Source: Holophagaceae bacterium (GTDB lineage Bacteria > Acidobacteriota > Holophagae > Holophagales > Holophagaceae). Taken from it: DNA of 64,000 nucleotides. Numbering within the stretch: position 1 is the first letter of the stretch; every line of letters starts with the position of its first letter. Below, piece by piece: positions 45,307-54,696 of the stretch. The stretch spans positions 620,001 through 684,000 of the forward strand of contig JAJTBS010000001.1 of assembly GCA_021286765.1 (NCBI GenBank), in the 5' to 3' direction. Position numbers and translations under genes: made by a program. Under the pieces are notes generated by a model. The model saw nothing but the letters and a program-made list of their open reading frames with translations, was not told the origin of the DNA and did not search any database.

Positions 45307-46878
45307 TCAGGCCTCCGGTTCGCCCAGCCTCAGGTCGAAGGGGATGCCGGCCCGCTTGCATGAGGCGATGAAGCTCTCCTTGTCCGGGCACTTCAGGTAG
45401 GCCTCCATGGGCTCCACCTTCCGTCCCTGGATCAGCTCGATCAAGGCGTCGTTCATGAGGCGCTGGCCGTAGCTGCGCCCCGTCTGCATGGCGCTGGGGA
45501 TCTGGAAGTTCTTCCCCTCGCGCATGAGGTTGGCGATGGCGGGCGTGACGAAGAGCGTCTCCAGGGCGGCCACTCGCCCTCCGCCAACCTTTTTCAGCAG
45601 GACCTGGCTGACCACGCACTTCAAAGCGTCGGCGAGCATGACCCGGATCTGCTGCTGCCGGTCGGAGGGGAACTGGTCCACGATGCGGTCGATGGTGCCG
45701 ATGGCGCTGCTGGTGTGCAGGGTGCCGAAGACCAGGTGCCCGGTCGCGGCCGTCTCCAGGGCGATGGCGATGGTCTCCAGGTCGCGCATCTCACCCACCA
45801 GCACCACGTCGGGATCTTCCCGGAGGGCCGCGCGGAGGCCGCTCTTGAAGCTGTCCGTGTGGGTGCCCACCTCGCGCTGGTTCACCAGGCAGCCCTTGCG
45901 GGGGTGCACGAACTCGATGGGATCCTCGATGGTGAGGATGTGGTCCCTCCGCTTCTGGTTGGCCAGGTCCACGATAGCGGCCAGGGTGGTGGATTTCCCG
46001 CTGCCCGTGGGGCCGGTAACCAGCACCAGGCCCTTGGCCAGGGTGGCCAGGCGGCGCACGGGGTCGGACAGGCCCAGTTTGTCGGGATCGGGCAGCTGGT
46101 TGGGGATGACGCGGCAGACCAGGCCAGGGCCGACCCGGTCCTGGAAGTAGTTGACCCGGAGGCGGCAGCCCCCGGCCTCGTAGCTGTAGGCGAAGTCCGC
46201 ATCGTGATGCTCTTCGAAGCGCTGCCAGACGGCGGGGGTGGCCAGGGCCTCCATCATCTCCAGGAGGGTGGCGGGATCCAGGCTGCCGAACCCCTCCAGC
46301 TCCTTCATGTCGCCATGGATGCGGGCCAGCGGGGGCTCATGGGTGGTGCAGTGCAGATCGGAGCCCTGCTTCTCCACGAGGGTCGCGAAGAGCCTCTCCG
46401 CCAGGGGGTGGGTCTGGGCTTTTCGGGTCCCTGTCTCGGTCTTCGGCGGCGGGGGGCGCAGCGCGGCGGTGGGGGCCGGGGCCTGGGCCGCCGCTGGAAC
46501 CACCTTGGGGGCAGCAGGCGCCGCCTCCACGGCCGCGGCGGGCTTGGGCGCTGGTGCCGGCGGCGTGCGGGAGGGCCCCTGGTGTTCTGCCTGGATCTGG
46601 GGCAGGTCCATGTAGCGGCTGAGCCGGATCCGGAAGGACTGCCCGGACAGGTCGTAGTCGAACTCGGCCTGGCCATCCTTCTGCCAGGAGGCCTTCAGCT
46701 CGGGAGGAACCACGTCCCCCGCCAGCACGTCGACCATCACGGCGGGCAGGGGATTGGGCAGCAGCTCGACGGCCTCCCCGGATTTCAGTTCGAGGCGGGG
46801 CTTCTTGTCGGCTTTCACCTCCAGGCGGCTGCCAGCCTTCGTGATGACTTGGGTGAGGAGACGATCCAGTTGGGCCAT
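45307..46878 (-). CDS. pilT: PilT-type twitching ATPase with extra N-terminal domain
   Basis: A 523-residue secretion-superfamily ATPase. From about residue 155 on it is a normal PilT: KQGSDLHCTTHEPPLARIHGD, Walker A GPTGSGKST near residue 290, Asp box ILTIEDPIEFVH, Walker B VVLVGEMRDLETI and the His box TGHLVFGTLHT. PilT retracts type IV pili. The first 100 residues (MAQLDRLLTQVITKAGSRLEVKA ... YMDLPQ) look like a second, divergent copy of the N-terminal PAS-like domain, joined by a Pro/Ala linker. Plain PilT is about 350 residues. It is convergent with the prenyl synthase and divergent from sucC. Confidence 0.88.
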   Translation of the reverse strand: MAQLDRLLTQVITKAGSRLEVKADKKPRLELKSGEAVELLPNPLPAVMVDVLAGDVVPPELKASWQKDGQAEFDYDLSGQSFRIRLSRYMDLPQIQAEHQGPSRTPPAPAPKPAAAVEAAPAAPKVVPAAAQAPAPTAALRPPPPKTETGTRKAQTHPLAERLFATLVEKQGSDLHCTTHEPPLARIHGDMKELEGFGSLDPATLLEMMEALATPAVWQRFEEHHDADFAYSYEAGGCRLRVNYFQDRVGPGLVCRVIPNQLPDPDKLGLSDPVRRLATLAKGLVLVTGPTGSGKSTTLAAIVDLANQKRRDHILTIEDPIEFVHPRKGCLVNQREVGTHTDSFKSGLRAALREDPDVVLVGEMRDLETIAIALETAATGHLVFGTLHTSSAIGTIDRIVDQFPSDRQQQIRVMLADALKCVVSQVLLKKVGGGRVAALETLFVTPAIANLMREGKNFQIPSAMQTGRSYGQRLMNDALIELIQGRKVEPMEAYLKCPDKESFIASCKRAGIPFDLRLGEPEA

Positions 46879-46983
46879 GGCGGTATTTCCCCAGCTTCAA
46901 AGGATGCCACGGGTCACAGCCTTCAGGGTTCGGGCTAGGGCATCCAGCCTGTAGACTGTTGATCGACCCTTCCTGGAGACAGC

Positions 46984-48141
46984 ATGAACATCCACGAGTA
47001 TCAAGCCAAGGAACTCCTGCGGCTCTACAAGGTGGCCACGCCGGACGGCAAGGTCGCCCAGGACGCGGAAGAGGCCCGCATGATCACCAAGGAATATGGT
47101 GGCGCCAGCGTGGTGAAGGCGCAGATCCATGCCGGTGGCCGTGGCAAGGGCGGTGGCGTGAAGTTCGCGACCGATCCCGACAAGGCCGCGGAACTCTTCA
47201 AGGCCATCTTCGGCATGCAGCTGGTCACCAAGCAGACCGGCGCCGAGGGGCGCAAGGTCCACACCGTGTTCATCTCGAAGCCCGTGGACATCGCCCAGGA
47301 GCTCTACCTGAGCTTCCTGGTGGACCGCGGTTCCAGCCGCGTGACCATCCTGGCCTCCACCGAAGGCGGCGTCGAGATCGAGGAAGTGGCCGAGAAGACC
47401 CCTGAGAAGATCGTCAAGGTGGCCGTGGATCCGGCCCTGGGCCTCTGCGGCTTCCAGGCCCGCCAGGTGGCCTTCGCCCTCGGGCTCGAAGGCGACACCT
47501 TCAAGCAGTGCGTGGTCTTCCTCCAGAACCTCTACAAGCTCTTCATGGAGAAGGACTGCTCCATGGTGGAGATCAACCCGCTGGTGATCACCAAGCAGGG
47601 GGATGTCACGGCCCTGGACGCCAAGATCGGCTTCGACGACAACGCCCTCTTCCGCCACCCCGACGTCCTGGCCTTCCGCGACCTCAACGAAGAGGCCGAG
47701 GAGGAGATCGCCGCCAGCAAGTTCAACCTGAACTTCATCAAGCTGGATGGCCAGATCGGGTGCATGGTCAATGGCGCGGGCCTGGCCATGGGCACCATGG
47801 ACATCATCAAGTACCACGGCGGTTCCCCGGCCAACTTCCTGGATGTCGGCGGCGGCGCCACTGAGGATGCGGTGAAGAACGCCTTCCGCATCATCCTGCA
47901 GGATCCCGCCGTGAAGGCCGTGCTGGTGAACATCTTCGGCGGCATCATGCGCTGTGACGTGGTCGCCGCGGGCATCGTGAACGCCGCGAAGGAGATCGGC
48001 ATCCAGGTGCCGGTGGTCGTCCGCCTCGAGGGCACCAATGTCGAAGAGGGCAAGAAGATCCTGGCCGAGAGCGGCCTGAACCTCATCGTCGCCGCCGACC
48101 TGAAGGATGCCGCCGAGAAGGTGGTCGCTTCCATCAAGTAG
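46984..48141 (+). CDS. sucC: succinate-CoA ligase, beta subunit
   Basis: A 385-residue subunit of the TCA-cycle enzyme that turns succinyl-CoA into succinate with ATP or GTP formation. The ATP-grasp part has [12 protein letters not shown], then [16 protein letters not shown]; the CoA-ligase part has [18 protein letters not shown] and [13 protein letters not shown]. These are standard SucC residues. GGAGACAGC precedes the ATG. sucD follows 44 bases on. It is divergent from pilT. Confidence 0.97.
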   Translation: MNIHEYQAKELLRLYKVATPDGKVAQDAEEARMITKEYGGASVVKAQIHAGGRGKGGGVKFATDPDKAAELFKAIFGMQLVTKQTGAEGRKVHTVFISKPVDIAQELYLSFLVDRGSSRVTILASTEGGVEIEEVAEKTPEKIVKVAVDPALGLCGFQARQVAFALGLEGDTFKQCVVFLQNLYKLFMEKDCSMVEINPLVITKQGDVTALDAKIGFDDNALFRHPDVLAFRDLNEEAEEEIAASKFNLNFIKLDGQIGCMVNGAGLAMGTMDIIKYHGGSPANFLDVGGGATEDAVKNAFRIILQDPAVKAVLVNIFGGIMRCDVVAAGIVNAAKEIGIQVPVVVRLEGTNVEEGKKILAESGLNLIVAADLKDAAEKVVASIK

Positions 48142-48185
48142 CATCTCCGCAGAACCCGACAGAGACCACTTTCACGAGGTATGAC

Positions 48186-49058
48186 ATGGCTGTTCTCGTA
48201 GGCAACCACACCAAATTGATCGTCCAGGGCATCACGGGCCGCGAAGGGCTCTTCCACGCCAAGGGCTCCCGCGACTACGGCACCAACGTGGTCGGCGGCG
48301 TGACCCCCGGCAAGGGCGGCACCGAGATCGAGGGCTTTCCCGTCTTCAACACGGTGAAGGACGCCGTCGCCAAGACGGGCGCCAACGCCACCATGATCTT
48401 CGTGCCCCCGGTGGGCGCGGCCGACGCCATCCTTGAGGCCCTGGAAGCGGGCATCGAGCTCATCGTCTGCATCACCGAGGGCATTCCCGTCCTCGACATG
48501 GTGAAGGTCAAGCGCGTCCTCCCCGACTATCCCAAGAGCCGCCTCATCGGCCCCAACTGCCCCGGCATCATCAGCCCCGGCCTGGCCAAGATCGGCATCA
48601 TGCCCGGCCGCATCCACAAGCAGGGGAATGTGGGCGTGGTCAGCCGCTCCGGTACCCTCACCTATGAGGCCGTGGGTCAGCTCACGGCGCTCGGCATCGG
48701 CCAGAGCACCTGCATCGGCATCGGCGGCGATCCGGTCAACGGCACGAGCCACATCGACGCCCTGCGTCTCTTCCAGGACGACCCCGATACCCACGCCATC
48801 ATCATGATCGGCGAGATCGGCGGCAGCGCCGAGGAGGAGGCCGCGGAGTTCGTGAAGCAGTACGTCACCAAGCCCGTTGTCGCCTTCATCGCCGGCCAGA
48901 CGGCCCCTCCGGGCCGCCGCATGGGCCATGCCGGCGCCATCATCTCCGGGGGCAAGGGCACCGCCGCCGAGAAGATGAAGGCCCTTACCGCCGCGGGCAT
49001 CACCGTGGTGCAGAGCCCCGCCGACATGGGCAAGGCCCTGGCTGAGAAGCTAAAGTAG
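48186..49058 (+). CDS. sucD: succinate-CoA ligase, alpha subunit
   Basis: A 290-residue subunit that binds CoA and carries the phosphohistidine. It begins [20 protein letters not shown], has [13 protein letters not shown], the [15 protein letters not shown] block, RSGTLTYEA, and the active-site His in [18 protein letters not shown]. It ends with [12 protein letters not shown]. This completes the enzyme with sucC in one operon. A strong intrinsic terminator follows. Confidence 0.97.
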   Translation: MAVLVGNHTKLIVQGITGREGLFHAKGSRDYGTNVVGGVTPGKGGTEIEGFPVFNTVKDAVAKTGANATMIFVPPVGAADAILEALEAGIELIVCITEGIPVLDMVKVKRVLPDYPKSRLIGPNCPGIISPGLAKIGIMPGRIHKQGNVGVVSRSGTLTYEAVGQLTALGIGQSTCIGIGGDPVNGTSHIDALRLFQDDPDTHAIIMIGEIGGSAEEEAAEFVKQYVTKPVVAFIAGQTAPPGRRMGHAGAIISGGKGTAAEKMKALTAAGITVVQSPADMGKALAEKLK

Positions 49059-49076
49059 GCCGATCACCCTCGATTC

Positions 49077-49110
49077 AAAAAGGGCACCGGGCCTCCCCGG
49101 TGCCCTTTTT
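49077..49110 (+). terminator. intrinsic terminator of sucCD
   Basis: AAAAAGGGCACCGG (49077-49090) pairs exactly with CCGGTGCCCTTTTT (49097-49110) around a six-base loop. The T5 run makes it a good Rho-independent terminator of sucCD. Confidence 0.93.
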
Positions 49111-49146
49111 GCTATCCAGGCGCGGCGTTCGTGGTGTACTCGCCCC

Positions 49147-49539
49147 ATGCTGATTTCCCGCGAGATGGTCCTGAACATGGACATCGCCCTGAACGAGGCG
49201 ATGTTCGGCGGGGACATGATGGCCCGCATGGACAAGGTCGCGGGCATCACGGCGTCGCTGCTGTCCCGCAACCGGCGCTTTCTCACGCTGAAAGTGTCCG
49301 AGCTCCGCTTCCACAGCCCCGTGCGGGCCGGGGAGATCATCGAGTTCTTCGCCGCCATCGCCCAGCAGGGAACCTCGAGCATGACGCTGCGGATCAAGGT
49401 GCAGGTCTATGAGCCCGTACCGGACCGCCGGCGCGATGTCACCAGCGGTGAGTTCGTCATGGTGGCGGTGGATGAAGCCCTCCGGCCCGAGCCCATCCTC
49501 TGGAAGCCGGACATGGTCCAGGCGACCACAGGCGCTTGA
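49147..49539 (+). CDS. acyl-CoA thioesterase, hotdog fold
   Basis: A 130-residue hotdog thioesterase of the YciA/BFIT-like group. EAMFGGDMMARMDKVAGITASLLSR is the typical central helix with the Asp, and FHSPVRAGEIIEFFAAIAQQGTSSMTLRIKVQVY is the second sheet. The ending shows VMVAVDE. It would hydrolyse an acyl-CoA; the chain length is unknown. It has its own start region after the sucCD terminator and no clear operon partner. Confidence 0.87.
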   Translation: MLISREMVLNMDIALNEAMFGGDMMARMDKVAGITASLLSRNRRFLTLKVSELRFHSPVRAGEIIEFFAAIAQQGTSSMTLRIKVQVYEPVPDRRRDVTSGEFVMVAVDEALRPEPILWKPDMVQATTGA

Positions 49540-49595
49540 AGCCGCCCGGCCCTGGGTTGAGGGCAGATAGGTCCTGATTCGCGTATGCTGGTGGC

Positions 49596-50474
49596 ATGAC
49601 GGATCTCATCAAGGCCCACCTGGATCATCGGCGCGTGTGGCGGGATTTCGACTACTGCTACCCCGTGATCTCCCGTCGCAGCCGGGGGGTCAGTCTGGGC
49701 GTGAACCTCAACCCGGACAAAGTCTGCAATTTCGATTGTGTCTATTGCGAGGTGGATCGCCTCACGCCCCCCAAGCGCCGGGATCTGGATTTGGAGCTGC
49801 TGGTGGAGGAACTGGGTCTGCTGCTCGACCTCGCCACCAGCGGCGAGATCTACCAGATCCCGCCCTTCGATTCGGCGCGCCCCGAGCAGCGCCGCCTCAA
49901 TGACATCGCGTTCAGCGGTGATGGCGAGCCCACGACCGCGCGGGAGTTCGCGGAGGCGGTGCACCGCGTCGCTCGGCTGAAGGATCAGCGGGGCCTCGAT
50001 CTGGTGAAGCTGGTGCTCATCACGGATTCCAGCCGGCTCCAGGCACCGGATGTGGTGACGGGACTGGAGACCCTCATGGCGCACCAGGGTGAGATCTGGG
50101 CCAAGCTGGATGCCGGCACCGAGGCCTTCTATCACGACATCTGCCGGAGCCAGGTTCCCTTCCAGCGCATCCTGGACAACCTGCTGGCCACGGCCCGCCG
50201 CTGGCCGATCCTGATCCAGACCCTCTTCCTCGAATGGAAGGGGCAGGGGCCCAGCGAGGCCGAGCTTGAGGCCTACTGTGGCAGGCTGGAGCACATCCTC
50301 AACGAGGGTGGCCAGCTGCAAGCCCTCCAGCTCTACACGGTGGCCCGGCCCACCCCCGAGCCGGAGGCGAGGCCCCTCTGGCACCTCGAGATGGACGCCA
50401 TCGCCGCCAGCCTCCGGGGCCGGCTTCCGGGGCTGCCGGTGGAGGTCTACTACGGTCCGGAGGAATGGGCCTGA
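49596..50474 (+). CDS. radical SAM protein
   Basis: A 292-residue radical SAM enzyme with its cluster motif C-N-F-D-C-V-Y-C (Cx3Cx2C) near residue 47. It is preceded by SRRSRGVSLGVNLNPDKV and followed by IAFSGDGEPT, the typical SAM-binding GEP motif in the barrel. LNPDKVCNFDCVYCEVDR is the hallmark of a subgroup without a known substrate. It shares one base with the downstream CapA gene (TGATG). No tRNA or cofactor gene nearby gives a clue. Confidence 0.85.
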   Translation: MTDLIKAHLDHRRVWRDFDYCYPVISRRSRGVSLGVNLNPDKVCNFDCVYCEVDRLTPPKRRDLDLELLVEELGLLLDLATSGEIYQIPPFDSARPEQRRLNDIAFSGDGEPTTAREFAEAVHRVARLKDQRGLDLVKLVLITDSSRLQAPDVVTGLETLMAHQGEIWAKLDAGTEAFYHDICRSQVPFQRILDNLLATARRWPILIQTLFLEWKGQGPSEAELEAYCGRLEHILNEGGQLQALQLYTVARPTPEPEARPLWHLEMDAIAASLRGRLPGLPVEVYYGPEEWA

Positions 50475-51700
50475 TGCGTCCGCTCCACCTCGGAGTCGGG
50501 CTGCTCCTCGGGTCCGGCTTGCTGGGCTGCCGGTCGCGTAAGGCGGAGCCGCCTGCTCCCGTTCCACCCAGCCTCACGCTGGTGGCCGTGGGCGACATTC
50601 TCATGCACCAGGATGTGAAGCGGGCCGCCGAGCTGGATCCCGACGGCTTTCCGTCGCTCTGGAGCGACCTGATCCCGGTGTTCAAGGGGGCGGATCTGGC
50701 CTTCGGGAATCTGGAAACGCCCATCGCCCCTCGCACCGGAAGACCCGGCGTGCCCTTCCAGTTCAACGCGCCGGAGGTGCTGCCTGCCGCGCTGCGGGCC
50801 AGCGGTTTCTCCGTGCTCGCCACCGCGAACAACCACGCCTTCGACCAGGGAGCCAAGGGCGTGCGGGAGACCCTGGAGCGCCTCCGGGCCGAGCAGCTGG
50901 TGGCCATCGGCAGTGGCGAGGATCAGGCCCAGGCGGAGCGGCTCCAGATCCTGGAGCGCCAGGGCATCAAGGTGGCCTTCCTCGGCTTTACAGACCTCTT
51001 CAACCTCGATCTGAACCATCGCGCCTCCGAGCCCTGGGTGCGCCCCCTGGATCTCGAGCCGGCCCTGCAGGCGGTCCGGGAGGCGAAAGGCCAGGCCGAC
51101 CTGGTGGTGGTGAGCCTCCACTGGGGCAATGAGTACCAGCACGAGCCCACCAAGCGCCAGAAGGACATCGCCCGCAGCCTGGTGGCCGCCGGCTGCGACC
51201 TGATCCTGGGGCACCACCCCCATGTGCTCCAACCCGTGGAGCTGCTGGAGTCCGGGGGGCGGCGGGCTGTGGTGGCCTACTCGCTGGGCAACTTCATCAG
51301 CAACCAGGACCGCATGTACCGGGCGGATCTCTTTCCCGTGGCCGGAGGGGACAACCGGGACGGGGCCGCGCTGAGGGTCCGTTTCGAACGCCCGCCCGGC
51401 CCCGAGGGCCAGGGACGGGTCATGCTCGCTGCGGCCTCTGCCGAGCCCCTCTGGACCGAGAACAACTGGGGCGTCCCAGCCACCCGGCGGGAGATCCGGG
51501 TCATCCGAGTGGCCGCCGCGGAAGCGAGGGTCCGCGCTGAGCTGGACCGCCTCTCAGACGTCGTGGAAGGCCCCAGGCTCCAGCCGGACGCGGCCCAGCG
51601 CCGGAAGGCCATCCTGGAGAAGCAGGAATACCTCCGCACGCTGATCCTGCGGCGGCGTCGGGTCGCCGGGATTGTGGGCGAGGCTTTCGTCAGCCGTTGA
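50474..51700 (+). CDS. CapA-family lipoprotein (metallophosphatase-like)
   Basis: A 408-residue protein of the CapA/PgsA family (metallophosphatase fold). The signal peptide ends in lipobox GLLGC at residue 19. Family motifs are TLVAVGDILMHQDV, ADLAFGNLETPIAP, LATANNHAFDQG, VVSLHWGNEYQHEPTKRQKDIARSLVAAGCDLILGHHPHVLQP and VAYSLGNFISNQ. CapA-type proteins take part in polyglutamate capsule export, but many copies are of unknown role. No capB or capC lies here. The ATG at 50474 overlaps the radical SAM stop; an ATG at 50465 sits too close to GGAGG. It overlaps the convergent HD gene by eleven bases. Confidence 0.87.
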   Translation: MRPLHLGVGLLLGSGLLGCRSRKAEPPAPVPPSLTLVAVGDILMHQDVKRAAELDPDGFPSLWSDLIPVFKGADLAFGNLETPIAPRTGRPGVPFQFNAPEVLPAALRASGFSVLATANNHAFDQGAKGVRETLERLRAEQLVAIGSGEDQAQAERLQILERQGIKVAFLGFTDLFNLDLNHRASEPWVRPLDLEPALQAVREAKGQADLVVVSLHWGNEYQHEPTKRQKDIARSLVAAGCDLILGHHPHVLQPVELLESGGRRAVVAYSLGNFISNQDRMYRADLFPVAGGDNRDGAALRVRFERPPGPEGQGRVMLAAASAEPLWTENNWGVPATRREIRVIRVAAAEARVRAELDRLSDVVEGPRLQPDAAQRRKAILEKQEYLRTLILRRRRVAGIVGEAFVSR

Positions 51701-52250
51701 GCCCCAGCTCCGCCCGGTGTTCGTGCAGCACGGCAATGATGCGGGCCAGGTGGGCTTCCTCGGTGCCGCCCACGGCCTCGATGAGCATTCGCAGGCCCTC
51801 GGCCACTTCGAAGCGGTCCACGCCGGCCGCGAAGGCCTTGTCCTTGAGCTTCTTCTTCACGCTCTTAGGCTCCAGCCCCTCGGTGCGCGTGGGGCGCACC
51901 AGGGCGCAGGCCATGATGAAGCCGGTGATCTCGTCCGAGGCCAGCAGGGCCTTGTCCAGCAGGCTGTCGTAGGGGACGTTCCAGCGGGTGTAGTGGGCGC
52001 TGATGGCGTGGGCCAGGTCCTCATCGCCCCTGGCCCGCAGCCAGGCGACGATGCGCGTTGGATGTTCGTCGGGCCATGCGTCGTAGTCCGCATCGTGCAG
52101 CAAGCCCGCCAGGCCGAAGCGCTCCACATCCTGCCCCAGGCCCGTGGCGAGGTCCCGCATCACCAGCTCCACGGCCCGCGCGTGGGTGCGCAGCTTCTCG
52201 GAGGGTGTCCAGTCGCAGAGCAGCTGCCAGGCTTCGTCACGGGTGAGCAT
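51690..52250 (-). CDS. HD-domain protein
   Basis: A 186-residue HD-superfamily phosphohydrolase-like protein. It has THARAVELVMRDL with the first His, GLAGLLHDADYDAWPDEHP with the HD dyad, and a later His in HAISAHYTRW. A KKKLKDKAFAAGVDRFEV segment follows. The arrangement resembles small predicted HD hydrolases that act on nucleotides. There is no signal peptide. It ends eleven bases inside the CapA end. truA lies just upstream on the same strand. Confidence 0.87.
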   Translation of the reverse strand: MLTRDEAWQLLCDWTPSEKLRTHARAVELVMRDLATGLGQDVERFGLAGLLHDADYDAWPDEHPTRIVAWLRARGDEDLAHAISAHYTRWNVPYDSLLDKALLASDEITGFIMACALVRPTRTEGLEPKSVKKKLKDKAFAAGVDRFEVAEGLRMLIEAVGGTEEAHLARIIAVLHEHRAELGLNG

Positions 52251-52261
52251 CGGGAACGACC

Positions 52262-53092
52262 TCAGGGAATGAAGAGGGTGGGCTTCGGCGGTCCAGGCTC
52301 GGGGTCCCCGGCATACCGGACGGTCTCCAGGAACAGGCCCGAGGATGGCGCAGCCTTGGCCCCCCAGTAGAGGTTGGCGGCTTCCGTGGGATTCCGCAGA
52401 TCCTCCAGCACCCGGCGGGGCTCCTCCTCGCCCAGGGCGCAGGCCACGGATGCGCCGACCATGCGGCGCACCTGTCGGCGGAAGAAGTGCGTGGCCCGGA
52501 CCCGCAGCAGGATCAGGGCGCCGGCCTCAACCACGTCGCAGCTGAGGATTCGGCTCCGGCCATCCTCCTCCGCGTCCAGGTCGGCGAAGGCGGAGAGGTC
52601 GTGGTCGCCCTCGAAGGCGGTCCAGGCGTGGCCCAGGCGGTCGAGATCCAGGTTGCGCTTCACCCACCAGATCCAAGGTTTGCCGAAGGCGCTGCGCCGG
52701 CGGCTGATCTGGTACAGGTAGGTGCGGTCGACGGCGTCATGACGGGCATGGAAGCGGGGTGGGCAGGTGCGCACGTCGCGGACGGCGATGTCCTGGGGGA
52801 GGGCGGCGTCCAGGATGCGCCGCAGCTCGCCGGGCCGGGGCGCGCCCTTGGCTTCCAGGTGGAGGTGGGCGACCTGGCCCAGGGCGTGCACGCCGGCATC
52901 CGTCCGGCCAGCGCCGCCGAGGTACACCAGGCGGAGGCCTGCCTCGTGGATGGCATGTTCCAGGCTGCCCGCGACGGTGCGGACGCCCTCCCGAGATTGC
53001 TTGGCACCCTGCCGCTGCCAGCCCTGGAAGCGGGATCCGTCATATTCGAGCAGCAGCCGGAAGGCGGCGATGGGCGGCACTTTCACGGCCAT
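52262..53092 (-). CDS. truA: tRNA pseudouridine synthase A
   Basis: A 276-residue enzyme that converts uridines 38-40 of tRNA anticodon stems to pseudouridine. The catalytic Asp is in AGRTDAGVHALGQVAH. Other TruA blocks are LLEYDGSRFQGWQRQ, FHARHDAVDRTYLYQI and FLRRQVRRMVG-like residues (here FFRRQVRRMVGA). The start is the ATG at 53092, one base past the response regulator stop on the same strand. It belongs to a minus-strand operon with the HD protein and the receiver protein. Confidence 0.95.
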   Translation of the reverse strand: MAVKVPPIAAFRLLLEYDGSRFQGWQRQGAKQSREGVRTVAGSLEHAIHEAGLRLVYLGGAGRTDAGVHALGQVAHLHLEAKGAPRPGELRRILDAALPQDIAVRDVRTCPPRFHARHDAVDRTYLYQISRRRSAFGKPWIWWVKRNLDLDRLGHAWTAFEGDHDLSAFADLDAEEDGRSRILSCDVVEAGALILLRVRATHFFRRQVRRMVGASVACALGEEEPRRVLEDLRNPTEAANLYWGAKAAPSSGLFLETVRYAGDPEPGPPKPTLFIP

Positions 53093-53093
53093 G

Positions 53094-53492
53094 TCAGGGC
53101 TCGATGACGGCTTTGACGGCCGTGATCAGCGTGGCGGGATCGTGGATGGGCTTGGCGATATAGCCTTCGGCCCCGGTGAGTTCCAGGTATTTCTCCCGGT
53201 CGCCGAACATGGCGTGGGCCGTGGCCAGCAGGACTGGAATGTGGCGGGTGATTTCGTCCTTCTTCAGCAGCTGCGTGATGAAGATGCCATCCACCTTGCG
53301 GCCTTCGTAGCTGGAGCGGGAGAGGCTCACGTCCATGATGATGGCGGCGAGGTCGGCTTCGCGGGCCAGGTGGAGGATCTCGTCCACCTCCTCCGATACC
53401 AGGACCTCGTACCCGCCCTTCTTGGCCAGCACGGTCTGAATGAACTTCACATTGATGGGATCGTCCTCCACCAGGAGGATCCGGTTGGACAT
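53094..53492 (-). CDS. stand-alone response regulator receiver
   Basis: A 132-residue CheY-like receiver domain with no output domain. The acidic pocket is LLVEDDP at the N-terminus, the phosphoacceptor Asp is in AIIMDVSL, the switch Thr/Ser is in LLATAHAM, and the Lys is in GYIAKPI. A seven-residue insert (SRSSYEGRKVDG) follows the Asp, as seen in DivK-like regulators. The partner kinase is not in the window. It precedes truA by one base. Confidence 0.92.
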   Translation of the reverse strand: MSNRILLVEDDPINVKFIQTVLAKKGGYEVLVSEEVDEILHLAREADLAAIIMDVSLSRSSYEGRKVDGIFITQLLKKDEITRHIPVLLATAHAMFGDREKYLELTGAEGYIAKPIHDPATLITAVKAVIEP

Positions 53493-53523
53493 GAACGCCT
53501 CGGCCTTCCCAGCCTATCGGCAG

Positions 53524-54375
53524 TCAGCGGTAACTGCCAAATCTTTGCTGGGTTTCCAGTCGATCGAGGAGGTCATCGGGGACTTGGAGGCCTCCGCGGC
53601 CACGGCCGAGCCGAAGCCCCGGCTTGTTGGCCCCGTGGTAGTCGCTGCCGCCCGTGACGACCATGCCCAGCCGGGCGGCCAGGGCCACGAAGTATTTCTG
53701 CTCGGCGGCGCGGTATTCGCCGTAGTAGCCCTCGAGCCCTTCGAGCCCCTGACGCTGGAGGTCGGCCATGGCGTCGTCCCAGCGGAAGCCGCCGCCGGTG
53801 AAGCGCCCGGGATGCGCGACCACGGGCACGCCGCCAGCCTCGCGGATCCAGCGGGAAGCCTCGCTGGGACTCAGTTCCTCCCGAGGCACGAATCCGGGGC
53901 AGTCATCCCCGATGAGCCGCTCAAAGGCCTCCGGCGCGCGCCTGACGAAGCCCCGGGCGGCCAGGGCCTTCGCGAAGTGGACCCGGGAGAGCAGGGGGGT
54001 ATCCGCGTGGGCCTGCACCTCCTCGAGGGTGATGGGGCAGCCCAGCTCCGCCAGTCGCAGGATCATGCGCCGGTTCCGGTCCTCCCGGCGCCCGCGGAGT
54101 TCCACCAGCCGGGACTGGAACACGGCATCCTCCGGATTCACCAGCAGCCCAAGAATGTGCAGCGACTGCCCCAGAAAGCGACAGCTGAGTTCTGTGCCAA
54201 CCAGGAGGCGCACCATCACCCGGGGCTGCATGGCCAGAAACCCGGGGATTCCCCCCAGGGTGTCGTGGTCCGTGAGGCAGAGCGCTGACAGGTGAGCAGC
54301 CTCCCCAAGCAGAGCCAAGCCCTCCGGGGTATCCGTGCCATCGGAATGGAGGGTGTGGCAGTGGAGGTCGATCAC
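53524..54375 (-). CDS. PHP-domain metal-dependent phosphoesterase
   Basis: A 283-residue PHP protein. The metal-binding motifs are in order: DLHCHTLHSDGT, LTDHDTLGG, GTELSC, and later VAHPGRF and GGSDYHG. This resembles the YciV/RNase AM-type PHP enzymes that remove phosphates from nucleotides or short RNA. Its GTG start overlaps the stop of the FlhB-tail gene (GTGA). The activity on RNA or 3',5'-bisphosphates is inferred from family only. Confidence 0.9.
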   Translation of the reverse strand: MIDLHCHTLHSDGTDTPEGLALLGEAAHLSALCLTDHDTLGGIPGFLAMQPRVMVRLLVGTELSCRFLGQSLHILGLLVNPEDAVFQSRLVELRGRREDRNRRMILRLAELGCPITLEEVQAHADTPLLSRVHFAKALAARGFVRRAPEAFERLIGDDCPGFVPREELSPSEASRWIREAGGVPVVAHPGRFTGGGFRWDDAMADLQRQGLEGLEGYYGEYRAAEQKYFVALAARLGMVVTGGSDYHGANKPGLRLGRGRGGLQVPDDLLDRLETQQRFGSYR

Positions 54376-54674
54376 TTGGTGGAAAGCTCCTTGTTGGCCC
54401 GGTACAGCCCGGCCAGCAGCACGGCCACGGCCTGGAACAGATCGGGCGGGATGAGGCGGTCCAGGTCGAGCGGTTCGAGGGCGGCCAGCAGATCCGGATC
54501 CTTGGTGATCGACACACCGTGTTGCTTGGCCAGCTCAAGAATCCGCTCGGCCAGGAGCCCCTGGCCCTTGGCGACGAGCCTGGGCGCGGCGTCCTGGAAC
54601 GGCGCCTCCGGCCGGTACCGCAGGGCGGCGGCACGGGGGCGGGAGGATCCGGGGCGGGCCGCTGGACGAGCCAT
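54372..54674 (-). CDS. stand-alone FlhB/YscU C-terminal domain-like protein
   Basis: A 100-residue protein resembling the cytoplasmic tail of the flagellar/type III export switch FlhB. Blocks are ALRYRPE, APRLVAKGQGLLAERILELAKQHGVSITKDPDLLAAL and LDLDRLIPPDLFQAVAVLLAGLYRANKEL. The self-cleaving NPTH site before this region is absent, so it is like the FhlX/YlqH group of free tails. No flagellar or type III gene is nearby. It overlaps the PHP gene. Its role is unclear. Confidence 0.85.
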   Translation of the reverse strand: MARPAARPGSSRPRAAALRYRPEAPFQDAAPRLVAKGQGLLAERILELAKQHGVSITKDPDLLAALEPLDLDRLIPPDLFQAVAVLLAGLYRANKELSTK

Positions 54675-54696
54675 GGTCCCTTATCGGACGCTTCGA

